From Haematobia irritans (taxonomy: Eukaryota > Arthropoda > Insecta > Diptera > Muscidae), in contig NC_134397.1 of assembly GCF_050003625.1 (NCBI RefSeq), positions 65,756,669 to 65,820,668 of the forward strand: a DNA stretch of 64,000 nt, in the 5' to 3' direction. This document shows, piece after piece, positions 22,805 to 33,922 of this stretch. Every line of letters begins with the position of its first letter. Positions within the stretch are counted from its first letter, which is position 1. The notes under the pieces are model-generated. The model saw only the letters and a list, made by a program, of their open reading frames with translations, made no database searches and was not told where the DNA came from. The position numbers and the translations under genes are program-made.

Positions 22805-23129
22805 CACGCAAAGAAAAAAAACGTTTGGAAAACGTGTACCGAAAACGTTTTTCTTTTGTTAGAGTTTTTTGAATTACTTCGAAAATTGTAAACTTTTATC
22901 ACCAAAAAAATTCGTTTGTTACAAAATGTTTATTTCTTCAATAAAAAAACTTATTTTTGAAACAACAACACAGTCCATTTCGTTTATATAAAACAGTGCT
23001 CTTTTCTGACTTTAGGTGTTTAATAAGACACATTTTACAGTTCAAAATTTAATATACTACAATGTAATGTTGAACATTTTTTCGGAATCTTCCGAACATA
23101 TCTGGAATATATGTAAAAAAAAACTTTGG

Positions 23130-23203
23130 TCGAAGCAGGGATCGAACCCACGACCCTTGGCATGCAAGTCGGACGTAGCAACCACTGCTCCACGGTGCCA
23201 AAC
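23130..23203 (-). tRNA. tRNA-like sequence (Ala-like loop), SINE-head related
   Basis: The minus strand has an A-box-like GTGGAGCAGTGGTTGC, an anticodon loop CTTGCAT (TGC) and the T arm GTGGGTTCGATCCCTGC with a five-pair stem including two G-U pairs. A nine-T run follows at 23115-23123, suited to Pol III termination. The ends do not pair into a proper acceptor stem, so it is a tRNA-derived sequence rather than a functional tRNA. It resembles the head of the SINE at 37643. Confidence 0.55.
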
Positions 23204-23313
23204 AAAATGTTTGTTTCTGTTAAATAAACTTTGTTTATTCGGTTCGTGGGCGCCGCAAGCTATGCTATATAAATATAACTTATATGGATATTTATCTATT
23301 GATGACCATAACA

Positions 23314-23385
23314 GGTACATAGCTCAGTGGTTAGTGTGTTGGCTTACAAAGTGCATGGTCCGCGGTTCGATTCTCCGTCCAGGCG
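23314..23385 (+). tRNA. tRNA-like sequence (TAC loop), doubtful
   Basis: The A-box TAGCTCAGTGGTTAGTGTG, the loop CTTACAA (TAC, Val-like) and the B-box GGTTCGATTCTCC are correctly ordered and spaced. The T stem and acceptor do not pair well and no T run follows. It is probably a pseudo-tRNA or SINE head. Confidence 0.45.
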
Positions 23386-24004
23386 AAAGGTAAAAAAAAT
23401 TAAAAATTTATAAAATCGTATAATTTCTTCTACATTGTTGGTATTACAGGAAAAGGTGTTAAGAACTAAAAAACCTCGTGGATGTGAGAAAGATGTGAGG
23501 GAAAATGCAATTAGCAAGAAAACATTTTTTTTTGAGTTAGTTTTTATGAAATTGTTTTTACATCCTGGAAAAGAATAAACGTTTATCACAAAAAGTATAT
23601 GCTTTTCTTCCAAATACACTTCCTTACAGCGAAAAGCAAATGAGAAACGAACTGTGCTTGTCTAAAATTTCGTTTGGGAGGAAAGAATTATTTTTTTGCG
23701 TGTAGAAACTTTTGTCAAAATTTTATTTCTATAGAAAAAATTTTCAAACTTAATTATATACGTATTTAATCGGCCTATTTTAGTTTAATATATACCACGT
23801 ATGGACTATGTGGTATATATTACGGTGTTAGGAAGTTTTAAGATATCTTGCCATTGGCAAGTGTTACCGCAACCCAAGTAATTTGATTGTGGATGACAGT
23901 CTTCAGTAGAAGTTTCTACGCAATCCATGGTGGAGGGTACAAAAGCTTCGGCCTGGCCGAACTTACGGCCGTATATACTTGTTTTTAATCTGTTTTTAAC
24001 TCAT

Positions 24005-24159
24005 TTGAATCAAAAAATGTTAAAATTAAAGCAAGTTATAAAAAATTTAATTAAAATAACTTCCAGTGTAGTTTAAAAACAGAACATCTTTGAAAGGACA
24101 TTTTTGGAAGTGCTTTTAAAGTTGTGCCTTTAAAACAACTTCCAATTTTATTTTGCTGG
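24005..24159. mobile_element. Element I fragment, right half
   Basis: ACTTCCAGTGTAGTTTAAAA, GTGCCTTTAAAACAACTTCC and terminal ATTTTGCTGGG are family I. A single HINE-B scrap (ATTATAGACCGATATAGACC) follows at 24160-24192. Confidence 0.65.
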
Positions 24160-24186
24160 GTAATTATAGACCGATATAGACCAATT

Positions 24187-24560
24187 TTTGCATGAGGTTA
24201 TATACGTAGGAAGGCCTCTGGGGAGGGGGCTTAGACCTCCCCCAGAAAAATTTTAGCCCCCCTAGAAATCGAAAACCTATTTACGATTTTACATTTTTAT
24301 AAAAAAATTAAAGAAGTATATACAACCGCACAAAGTTCCGCTAAAGACTTTTATTCACAATCGAATTACTTGGGTTGTGGTAGCAGTTGCCGATGGCAAT
24401 GTTTGAAATCTGATATTTATGAAATAAATCTGTAGTTGAACTTATGATTTAGTTGAAAGACTAAAGCTCCTTATAATTTTGTTTAGTCTGGTTTAGTCAA
24501 TTTAATTAAGAAATAGTAATTGATATTAAAACTATTCTTTCATAAATTAATATCTTAATA
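24187..24560. mobile_element. Element M copy 1, 3'-truncated
   Basis: ACGTAGGAAGGCCTCTGGGG and the opposing C-rich AGACCTCCCCC match the copy at 46312. It carries a captured HINE-B tail piece (about 24332-24405: AAGTATATAC, then ATCGAATTACTTGGGTTGTG). It is followed by element I at the same internal point as in M2. Confidence 0.7.
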
Positions 24561-24825
24561 ATGCTGCAAAAAAGCGTCGCCAAAAAAAGACTTGAAAATG
24601 TTCTTTTTGGGTCCGGAATGGTGCAAAATTGGTGGAGAAGCGATGAATGTAATATGAACTTGTCATAGAACAAATGTCTACCGTTTCAACAGCCGTTGCA
24701 ATGAATTTGCATCACTTGTTAAGGTGTGATCCGAATTCAGTGCTTTGAATGTGAATTAAAAAAATTTGTGATATTTTCCCAAATAAATAATTTTTATACT
24801 TTTTATGATTTTTAATGCATTCGGT
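24561..24825. mobile_element. Element I fragment, left half, inside M1
   Basis: TGCAAAAAAGCGTCGCC, GTTCTTTTTGGGTCCGGAAT and AAGGTGTGATCCGAATTCAG are shared with 46561-46800. It breaks near 24825. Confidence 0.65.
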
Positions 24826-25984
24826 TCAATTCGATGGATCAAGTGTATTGTTCTGCTGATCCATTATTTCATTTTTATTATTTTTGAAATACACCATTTG
24901 TTTATTTCAGTGTAGCCAGTCGGATGAATATAGCCTATGGTGGTTAAACGTTCGCCACGAAATGAATGGTATTTTCTTTGTTGAAGTCGCTTTAAGCTAA
25001 CCACCCAACAACTACCACCTTAGCCAAGTTACTATATCTTTTAAAACCTCATGCAACCAGCAATTGTCTGCCATGGTTTAAAGGCATTTCTTAATCCGGA
25101 GATCACCTCCTTCCGCTTAGCACCTTTCCATACATAACAAACAAATATACTTCAAAGATTTCTGTGTTGATTTTTCTCTCGACTTCTTCATCAATTCCAG
25201 TGTCCTCCATATTTGCTTTCCATCCGCTCAGCTACCATGTATTCTTTTGGGTTAGTTACTCAGAGGGATTAGTTTAAGACATTGTGTCTAGTCCAAATGG
25301 ATTTTTAGCCATAGGCTCCAGAGCGATACTACCACCACTAAGACCACCACTATTAATGTCCGCCTTTGGACAAGTTACATGCTGTTTGTTGTAAACGATC
25401 GAGTGTCTAACGCTTAAGCTTTTATTTTAGATGATTGAGGTATGATGTAGACACAACACTTGCACCGGGAACAGTTTTAGAGTGCTGCTGATGATGATGA
25501 TGATGGTGGTAATGCCATAAAAGGATTTCAACTATGGACACGCCTTGTTGTTATCTTTAGTGTTTCGAATGATTGTCCCTCATCTCAAGGCGAAGTAGCA
25601 ACTTTTTCAGCAAAATATTTTTGCTAAACTTTTGAAGGCATTTTATTTTATTATTTGGTATGGGATTTGACATAAATTACTCAAATTCGTGGAAACTTAA
25701 TGAGCATATGGTTACGGTAAGGGAATAAGAAAAGAGCTACGTAATGTTATACGATGTGTCACAGACCATAAACCACGAATTCCACATGTCGCATGTTATA
25801 TACTTAAATGAATCAATGGATCGTGGTGACATAGCGGGCATAGTGGATTCGAAGGTCCAAGAAAATCCCCAATAATGCTGATTGTAGACCTTGTCGAAGC
25901 TACTATCAACTGATGAAAATATAGTCGGGTAGCATTGATACAAGAGACTGTCCATCCCGACCTCTTAGTTAGATCACAAATTTC
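24826..25984. other. Unassigned, lower-repeat sequence
   Basis: No mobile element is recognised. A GATGATGATGATG tract lies at about 25492. No coding frame is convincing. It may be single-copy intergenic or intronic DNA. Confidence 0.4.
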
Positions 25985-28530
25985 TCTAGAAATAAAATTT
26001 TGACAAAATTTTCTATAGAAATAAAATGTTAACAACATTTTCTATAGAAATAAAATTTTGACAATATTTGCTACAGAAATAAGATTTAGATAAAAGTTTC
26101 TATAGCAATAAAATTTTAACAAAATTTTCTATAGAAATCAAATTTTGAGAAATTTTTCTATATTCGTAGAAATAAAATTTTGAGAAATTTTTTTATAGAA
26201 ATAAAATTTTGACAAAATTTTATATAGAAATAAAATTTTGACAAAAAAAATTTTGCAAAATTTTCTATAGAAAAAAAATTTTTTGACGAAATTTTCTATA
26301 GAAATAAAATTTTGACAAAATTTTATATAGAAATAAAATTTTGACAAAATTTTCTATGGAAATAAAATTTTGACAAAATTTTCTATAGGAATAAAATTTT
26401 GACAAAATTTTCTATAGAAATAAAATTTTTACAAAATTTTCTATAGAAATAAAATTATGACAAAATTTTCTATAGAAATAAAATGTTGACAAAATTTTCT
26501 ATGGAAATAAAATATTGACAAAATTTTCTATAGAAATAAAATTTTGACAAAGTTTTATAAAGAAATACAATTTTGACAAAATTTTATATAGAAATAAAGT
26601 TTTGACAAAATTTTCTATAGAAATAAAGTTTTGACAAAATTTTCTATAGAAATAAAATTTTGACAAAATTTTCTATAGAAATAAAATTATGACAAAATTT
26701 TCTATAGAAATAAAATTTTGATAAAATGTTCAATAGAAATAAAATTTTGACAAAATTTTCTATAGAAATAAAATTTTGCCCAAATTTTCTATAGAAATAA
26801 AATTGTTGTTGTTTTTTGATTTCAGCTTAAAACCATGCATTGACTAAACTACAAGTGTAGCTTAACCAACAGAGGAAAAGAATGTTTGTCAAATTTATTT
26901 GGGCAAAGCCCTATAGACTGCAAGATGGTTGGATGGGCGCACGTTTCGGAATTACCACATTCCCTCATCAGCATCCTCTACTTGCAGCAATACTATCAAC
27001 CAATTAACAGAATAAATTCATGCAGTTCATTAAACCCAACAATGAACCACACTTGAACCTTCCGAAAAAAGGTTTTACATGATAGCCGGCTTTTGCCGAA
27101 ATAAATTCGTACAAACATATCTATTTTCCATTGCCACCGTCAAATCATCGATTTGAGTGCAGTTGGCTGGGTTTATTTTGAGTGTGTAGTCTATAGGGCT
27201 CTATATAAATTTGACAAACATTCTTTTCCTCTGTTGGTTAAGCTATACTTGTAGTTTAGTCAATGTATGATTTTAAGCTGAAACCAAAAAAAAAACAACA
27301 ACAATGATTAAAGAACAAAACCAACAATAACAAAACAAAACGAAATAAAATTTTGAAAAATTTTCTATAGAAATAAAATTTTGAAAAAATGTTCTACACA
27401 AATAAAATTTTGACACAATTTTCTATAGAAATAAAATTTTGACAAAATTTTCTATAGAAATAAAATTTTGACAAAATTTTCTATAGAAATAAAGTTTAGA
27501 CAAAATTTTCTATAAAAATAATATTTTGACAAAATTTCTAAAGAAGTAAAATTTTGACAAAAGTTTGTATAGAAATAAAATTGTTGACAAAACTTTCTAT
27601 AGAACTAAAAATTTGACAAAATTTTCTATCTTACTAAAATTTTGACAAAATTTTCTATAGAACTAAAATTTTGACAAAATTTTCTATAGAAATAAAATTT
27701 TGACAACATTTTCTATAGAAATAAAGTTTAGACAAAATTTTCTATAAAAATAATATTTTGACAAAATTTTTTATAGAAGTAAAATTTTGACAAAATTTTC
27801 TATAGAAATAAAATTTTGACAAAATTTTCTATAGAAATAAAATTTTAACATAATTTTCTATAAAAATAAAATGTTGACAAAATTTTCTATAGGAATAAAA
27901 TTTTGCCAAAATTTTCTATAGAAATAAAATTTTGACAAAATTTTCTACAGAAATAACATTTTGACAATATTTCCATAGAAATAAAATTTTGACAAAATTT
28001 TCTATAGAAATAAAATTTTGACAAAATTTTCTATAGAAATAAAATTTTGACAAAATTTTCTAAAATTTTTGACAAAATTTTATATAGAAATAAAATTTTG
28101 ACAAAATTTTATATAGAAATAAAATGTTGACAAAATTTTCTATAGAAATAAAATTTTGACAAAATTTTATATAAAACTAAAATTTTGGCAAAATTTTATA
28201 TAGAAATAAAATTTTGACAAAATTTCCAATAGAAATAAAGTTTAGACAAAATTTTCTATAAAAATAATATTTTGACAAAATTTTCTATAGAAATAAAATT
28301 TTGCCAAAATTTTCTATAGAAATAAAATTTTCTACAGAAATAAAATTTTGACACAATTTTCTATAGAAATAAATTTTTGACAAAATTTTCTATAGAAATA
28401 AAATTTTGACAAAATTTTCTATAGAAATAAAATTTTGACAAAATTTTCTATAGAAATAACATTTTAAGAAAATTTTTCGTTTTTCAGTTTTTTTTGGTAA
28501 AAATTTCTCAAATTTTGGTAGATTATTTTT
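25985..28530 (-). repeat. Long free 29-bp satellite array 1, split by element K1
   Basis: About 65-70 diverged units of TTTCTATAGAAATAAAATTT plus TGACAAAAT lie in antisense orientation to the HINE-B arrays. The leader, antisense TTTGGTAGATTATTTTTGCC at about 28514, ends the array. No HINE head or tail flanks it. The core TTTCTATAGAAA is a perfect 12-bp palindrome. Frames across it cycle with a 29-residue period and are not genes. Confidence 0.9.
26803..27304. mobile_element. Foldback element K1, TIRs about 100 bp
   Basis: The left TIR (26803-26898) and right TIR (27205-27304) are inverted copies. Both read TTGTTGTTG, TTTCAGCTTAAAA, CATTGACTAAACTACAAG and ACCAACAGAGGAAAAGAATG; the similarity runs on weakly to CCCTATAGACT. 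The centre has GCACGTTTCGGAATTACCAC. It is inserted in the 29-bp array. No transposase is seen. Confidence 0.85.
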
Positions 28531-29988
28531 GCCAACCGTGATTCCTATCCTATCCCTATCCCAGTCCCTATCCGAGGTCATATTGGCTTTAATAGATATG
28601 AAACAATTCTTCAATACTTATTTTCGATAGTGTTTTTTATCATGACTATAAAGATAATAGTCATTACAAATTAGAAATAATCTTTCATGACTTTATTTTA
28701 AAGACACTGTTTACTTTGTACAAGGCTTAACTTTTCGTTGAAATAGTGATTACATGAATTTAACTTTTGAATTTTCCTTAATACGTTTACGAAATGTCGA
28801 AATATTTGTTATTGGTTTTAACACTCTTACGAACATGTTTTTAAATCTTCCAATTCTTTCCTATGTAATCCGCTGTAATACATTTCTACTACAGCAGAAA
28901 AAACCATAGCCATTTTCACATTGGCCCAATCAAATATATCACCATTGTTCTCGTTTTGTTTATTTATTTTCCGATCAAAGCCATTGTCATTGCCAATGAT
29001 GTCGACGATAATAATGATTGGAATGAGTTTGGGAAGTCAGCCAATAACAGAAAGCCCCATGGATGGGTTTAAATCAAGTTTATGTCTTAAGTCTTTTGTT
29101 CTGCGTACTGCATACGCTAGCTAGTACAACGGCAGGTATGCTAACGTCAATGTTGCCATTTTTAGACAACAAATAACGATTTTGTTGTAAGCCAAGAATA
29201 TGCAATGTGAGAGTGAATGTGAACCTTAGTGGTAGGTGAATGGAAGTATGTGTGTATTTAGTTTGGATGGCATAAGTATCTGTCTGAGCGTCCAACTGTC
29301 TGTCCGTCTATTTGTTTGTCAGTTATTCTATCATTTCAGAAATTCTGTATTCATACAAACACACACATAAACATCTCTTCAAAGAAACCACTATACAACC
29401 GCACAGATATTTTTATTCTTTATAAGTATTGGGTATTGTGTTATTTCCTTGGCCATCACGTCAACTTCAAAGTAGGTCACTTGCGATTTCATGACCGACT
29501 TTTATGAAATGGCAACAGCAACAGTAAAAAAAAAGAACGCGAGCCAAAACACAGCAGAGATAATCACTGCCACCAACAGCAGAGACAGCAGCTTCTCTTA
29601 ACCAATAGCCAGTCAGTCACTCATTCTATGTGGCAGTCTGTCAGTTAAGCTCGCATTGTATTCAGTGGTGCATGTGTTAGTGTATGTCTTTCCCATCTCT
29701 CTCTCTTTCTCCAACAATCTTTCAACTCATTGACTTGCCATTCTGGTGTCTTTCTTTTTGTAAGTTTTTTTCGTTTTATACCAGCTTTTTTTTTGTATGC
29801 AAAGTTATTTCGCATTTTTTCCAACATTTACGACGCAAAAGTAACTTTTGTCTTATTGAAAATCGGCGAATCCACAAAGCAATTTAAAGTATTCGCTTGT
29901 GGAATTTTGTCATAATTGCAAAAAAAGGGTGGTTCGATCATTCGTTGCAACCACGAATAATTGTTGGGAAAATAATTTATGGTTGATA
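28531..29988. other. Unassigned sequence with CAACAG-rich stretch
   Basis: No element is recognised except a 58-bp direct repeat starting at 29911 that is echoed at 30001 inside the next element. The run 29515-29600 is rich in CAACAGC/CAGCAG. No coding frame is convincing. Confidence 0.4.
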
Positions 29989-30576
29989 CACTGAAAAAAA
30001 CATAATTACAAAAAAAAAGGTGGTTCGATCATTCGTTGCAACCACGAATAATTGTTGGGCCAGTTCCAGAGATTTTGTCTTTACTTTAAATATTTTTTTA
30101 CTGTGAAGAATGGCACTGAGGATGTATTTCTCGTTTTGTGCACCTGATATCGAAAAACAACTTTTAAGTTATTCTGTTCATTACAACTTAAATGTCAAAA
30201 CTAAGACTCGACTTCAAATATCAAATTTTGGGATTTTTAATTAAAGAATGTCCTTAAAATAAAGTCTTGAAAGACATCTCTTATAGACAAGATACAAAAA
30301 TTATTGAAATTTAAGACGATTTTTATAATATTGAAAATTTGTTTTCGATAGATTAGCACACATTGACCTCAATAAAATTTTATTTTGTGTTAAGATACCC
30401 CTTTTAAAGTCGAATCTCCTGAATACAAAGGCAAATCGTTATTGATAATATTATCGGCTTTTTATCCAAGACAAAATCCTTGTATTAGAGAAGTGCGTCT
30501 TTTTTGTTAAGCAAAACTCACCTTCGTATTTTATGTTCAAGAAATCTTTGTGCTCATAACTATATATTTTACAGTG
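29989..30576. mobile_element. MITE-C copy 5, diverged
   Basis: The TA flank is followed by CACTGAAAAAAACATAAT. The body has AATAAAGTCTTGAAAGACAT and GAGAAGTGCGTCTTTT. The right end TTTTACAGTG is decayed. Its first bases contain a copy of the flanking 58-bp sequence. Confidence 0.6.
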
Positions 30577-31028
30577 CAATATTTTATATTTTTGTAATCT
30601 AAATGGTGATTAAAACCCTATGTTGATAAAAGTGAATACTATACGGAATTTGTAAAGAGATTTTAAAGCAGGAATATCGCATGTCAGATTTGATGTAAAA
30701 TTCTGCCATGCATTCTGTGAATAATTTTTAAGAGCCAAGGTGGTTAAATGGTTAGAATGATCGGCTTACATTAATAAAATCATTAGTCAATCAAATTTAA
30801 GACGAGCAATAAATATTTCTTCAGCGGTTATCACTTCTCAGTAATACAAATGACATTTCTGTGTATTTCAAATTTTCTCTAAGAACTTTCGCCGAAATTA
30901 GAAACGGAGTTTCGACTCAACTGTAAAAATGAAGGTTGTTGACATTAAGCAAAACACAGAATCTGGCAAAGTTTACCACATGTGAAAAAAAAACATTTAT
31001 TTAGATCCATAGATTTTTATACAGCCTA
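30577..31028. other. Unassigned AT-rich sequence
   Basis: Nothing recognisable. Confidence 0.3.
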
Positions 31029-31500
31029 CACTCAAAAAACAATGAACCCACCAGGATGGAGAATTTTGATTAATTTTAGAAAATTTGGGTTAATTTTAGA
31101 AAATTTTAACTAAACGGTTTTACCAGCGCAGACGCCACGCGAACTTCACAAAAGTAAGTAGATATTTTTCGAGAATTTCATGAATTTTTTTTGACATAAT
31201 TAGTTTTTTTTCGCTAAAAGAAGAAAAATTTCTAAGTTTGAAAAAAAAAACATTGGAGTTCCAAATTGGTAAAATTTACAAATTTTAAGAAATTCTGAAC
31301 TAGTTTTTGGGAGACACGAATTTAGTAAATTTTTATATTTCATTTGCGTATAATTCTTCTTCCTTTTCTTCTTTCATTTAAATAACTTACACAAAAAAAT
31401 TATTAAAATCAGGAAAATGTTCTGAAAACATAATAATTCCATGAACTAAAATAGAATTAAATGACCTTTAGTGTCATACAGGGTTCACTTTTTTTTAATG
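31029..31500. mobile_element. MITE-D copy 1
   Basis: TA stands at both flanks (31027-31028, 31501-31502). The left end is CACTCAAAAAACAATGAACC and the right end GGGTTCACTTTTTTTT then AATG. The body has GACGCCACGCGAACTTCACA and ATAATTCCATGAACTAAAAT. It is 472 bp and non-coding. Confidence 0.8.
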
Positions 31501-31502
31501 TA

Positions 31503-31938
31503 ATTTTAAAAACCAATTAAGTTTTTTAAGAAGTCGCATCTTTGGCTCGGAATCAATACCAAAATCTTTGATGGAAGGTCAGTTCATTTAAAGAACAAAT
31601 CAAAAATTTTTTCTTTACGTTTTTAGTTTCTCTTTTTTATTTGAAGGAAAATTCGCCTTACTTTAATGACCTATGACTTTGATGGAGAAATGCAAATTTC
31701 AAAGATTCGTGTCTTAAATTTAATGGAAACCATTTTTCATTATGATCTATATGTTAATTAAAATTTCTTAATTTATATGATTTTATAGGATTTATATGAT
31801 TTTGTGTAAATTGCCTTTCCTAAAATATTGTTTGTACAATCCTTCATATTAGGTCAATATATTTTTCCTGTACATAATGGACTAAATAGACTAACGGCAC
31901 ACCATTATGCCTAATCTAACCTAACATAGATATACTCA
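31503..31938. repeat. Element-O-like fragment
   Basis: CGCATCTTTGGCTCGGAATC and AAATCTTTGATGGAAGG resemble 52140-52205. The remainder is unassigned. Confidence 0.45.
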
Positions 31939-32570
31939 CACTGAAAAACATATTGTCGTGAGGCCAAAGATTTCATGTGCTTAAAATATGAATGCAAATT
32001 TTGCGTAGCAAAATTTCCTTGTCCAAAAGTCAAAAAAATTTTTCAATGAAGTCGTATTGTCCTTATAATTAAGTGATTTGACTTCAAAATGGGTATCATA
32101 ACATGAAAGAAAAATCTTTTGGGCTAAGGTCAACATGACTTTAATAATTCCGAAAAATTCCTTAAAATTAATGAAATTGTCTTTAAATTTGTTGTCTTTT
32201 TGCATCTTGACTACAAAGCAAAAAATCTTTCAAAAATAGGGCATGTTTTTCAACACTTTATTTTAAAGACGTTTTTACTTGAAACATAGCAAAAATTCTA
32301 CTGGAAGTCGAGACTAAATTTGGAAAATAAAGTTGTCCTTAACTCGTTTTTAATGGACTTTGATGGCTTATGAAGAAAAAAAAGCTGGAAAAAAACAAAA
32401 AAAAATTAAATTTACTTCCTAGAAGCAAGTACATAAAACCCAAATTTAAAAGAGAATTGTGTCTTAAAAGTATCCTTACTTGTATTCTCCGCTTCTTTGA
32501 CCCGGACTCAATACCAAAATTGTTAAAATAAAGACAAAATCTTTGAAACAGGGCATGCTTTTTTTCAGTG
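31939..32570. mobile_element. MITE-C copy 6, complete
   Basis: The left end CACTGAAAAACATATTG and the right end GGGCATGCTTTTTTTCAGTG are inverted over about 11 bp, with CA at both flanks. At 632 bp it is the cleanest uninterrupted copy. The antisense frame at 31981-32205 is an artefact of the body. Confidence 0.8.
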
Positions 32571-32779
32571 CAGGATGTGATTCTCAGTCAATCATTGTGA
32601 AAAATTTCGAGTCCTTGACCCATGTATCTCGAATAATTATGCGTAATTAACGCTATATTTGTTTAATAATTTAGTTGTAATTTTTTTTTAATAGCCATTT
32701 ATGCTCTCCACATTCGTAGCATGAAGAGTGCTCCAACTTTGTAATGCACCGAAATATTGGTCTCAGATACCAGGAAGAA

Positions 32780-33200
32780 ATTGTTTGCTTAATTTTAGAA
32801 ACTGTAGAATATTTTTAGAAAAATTTTACTAAACAGTATTACAATCGCTGATATCACGCGGATATCACAGAAATAAGTAAATATTCAATTCGAGAAATTT
32901 AAGAAAATATATCAGACATAATTAATTTTTTTCACTTGTTAAAGAAACTTTTGGAGTCAAAAATTGCAAGAATGTCTTTAGTGTCATACGAAGTTCAAGA
33001 TGACGCATTTGTAGCAAAATTTACAACTTTAAAGAAATAATGAACTATTGTGTGAGATGTACGAATTTAGTAAATCTATATGCTTCACTTGTGTATAATT
33101 TTTCCCGTTTTTTAGTTCATTTAACTAACGTACGCAAAAACTTATTAGAGTAAAGCAAACTTTCTTTAAAGATAATAATTCCATGAAATTCTAAGTCGAT
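32780..33200. mobile_element. MITE-D copy 2, decayed ends
   Basis: TTACTAAACAGTATTACAAT, ATATCACGCGGATATCACAG and GATAATAATTCCATGAAAT follow MITE-D order. Confidence 0.65.
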
Positions 33201-33922
33201 TTGGCCGTCGTCTTTTGAATCGCTATCACTTCTAATATCCGTACCTTATAATAATCCTGCAAAAACGTTCTATATCGGTTCATAATTACATATAAGGCCC
33301 ATATAAATCAATTCCCAGATTTGATTTGGAATCCTCCTAGGGTCGCATATTTTTTTAAAGTAGTCGTCATAAAAACTATCTTCTATTTTTCTAATTTAGT
33401 GTGCACAACTAATAACACCGCAATGACAAAACTCCAAAAGTTATTTTGATTTATGAAGTTTATAAGACAAGCAACTTAAAAAATCAGACGTACAATATAT
33501 TAAATCTTAAGGGCATGCTCATGCTTTAAAACCGTTAATCTAAAAGTATGTAAAAAATATAGATAACTATATTCTTTACATAAATCGTAAAATTTTGTTT
33601 CATTAATAAATCTTGATCATGTTGGGACTATTCATTCTAAAAAGATACTATTGCGATAATGAAATTATTTCTTTTTTTATTTTAATTTATTACAACTCTA
33701 GTCATTGGACCTACTATCATAATGTTTTCTTTTGTAGATAAACATAATTTATATCGCAACAAGAAGATATGTGCTTAAAACAAAGGTTTAAAATTTATAA
33801 CTTATACAATGACAGCGAGTTTTCATCAAAAGTACTAATACTATTTTTAGGTATAAAATTCTCCCGCCAGCAATTAACTGGAAACAAAAGACTGAAGACA
33901 CGAACTGAACTTTAAGAATTTG
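33201..33922. other. Mostly unassigned; one orphan HINE-B unit
   Basis: About 33265-33355 matches a single HINE-B unit (TATATCGGTTCATAATTACA, then CCCAGATTTGATTTGG). The rest shows nothing. Confidence 0.45.

Larger units (their letters stand above)
22805..23702. mobile_element. Element E, TA-flanked TIR element with two tRNA-like genes
   Basis: TA stands at 22803-22804 and 23703-23704. The ends are CACGCAAAGAAAAAAAACG and, complemented, CACGCAAAAAAATAATTC. The inner parts carry AACGTTT blocks facing each other. It holds tRNA-like sequences at 23130-23203 (minus) and 23314-23385 (plus). I see no transposase. Confidence 0.8.
21680..23983 (+). mobile_element. HINE-B copy 5, headless, with nested element E
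   Basis: It starts inside a 153-bp unit (ATATATAGCCCCCATATAAA at 21700) without a head. Five to six units run to about 22430, then a CACTCGAGCC module and a 29-bp array (22478-22804). Element E interrupts the array and one unit resumes at 23705. The tail has TTCGGCCTGGCCGAA, TACGGCCGTA and TATACTTGTT. Confidence 0.85.

Noticed and set aside
23314..23385. Functional tRNA-Val gene
   Set aside because: A and B boxes are present but the T stem and acceptor stem do not pair well, and it lies in a transposable element.
25985..28530. 29-bp direct repeats as a CRISPR array
   Set aside because: Units are contiguous with no unique spacers, the context is eukaryotic, and there are no cas genes.
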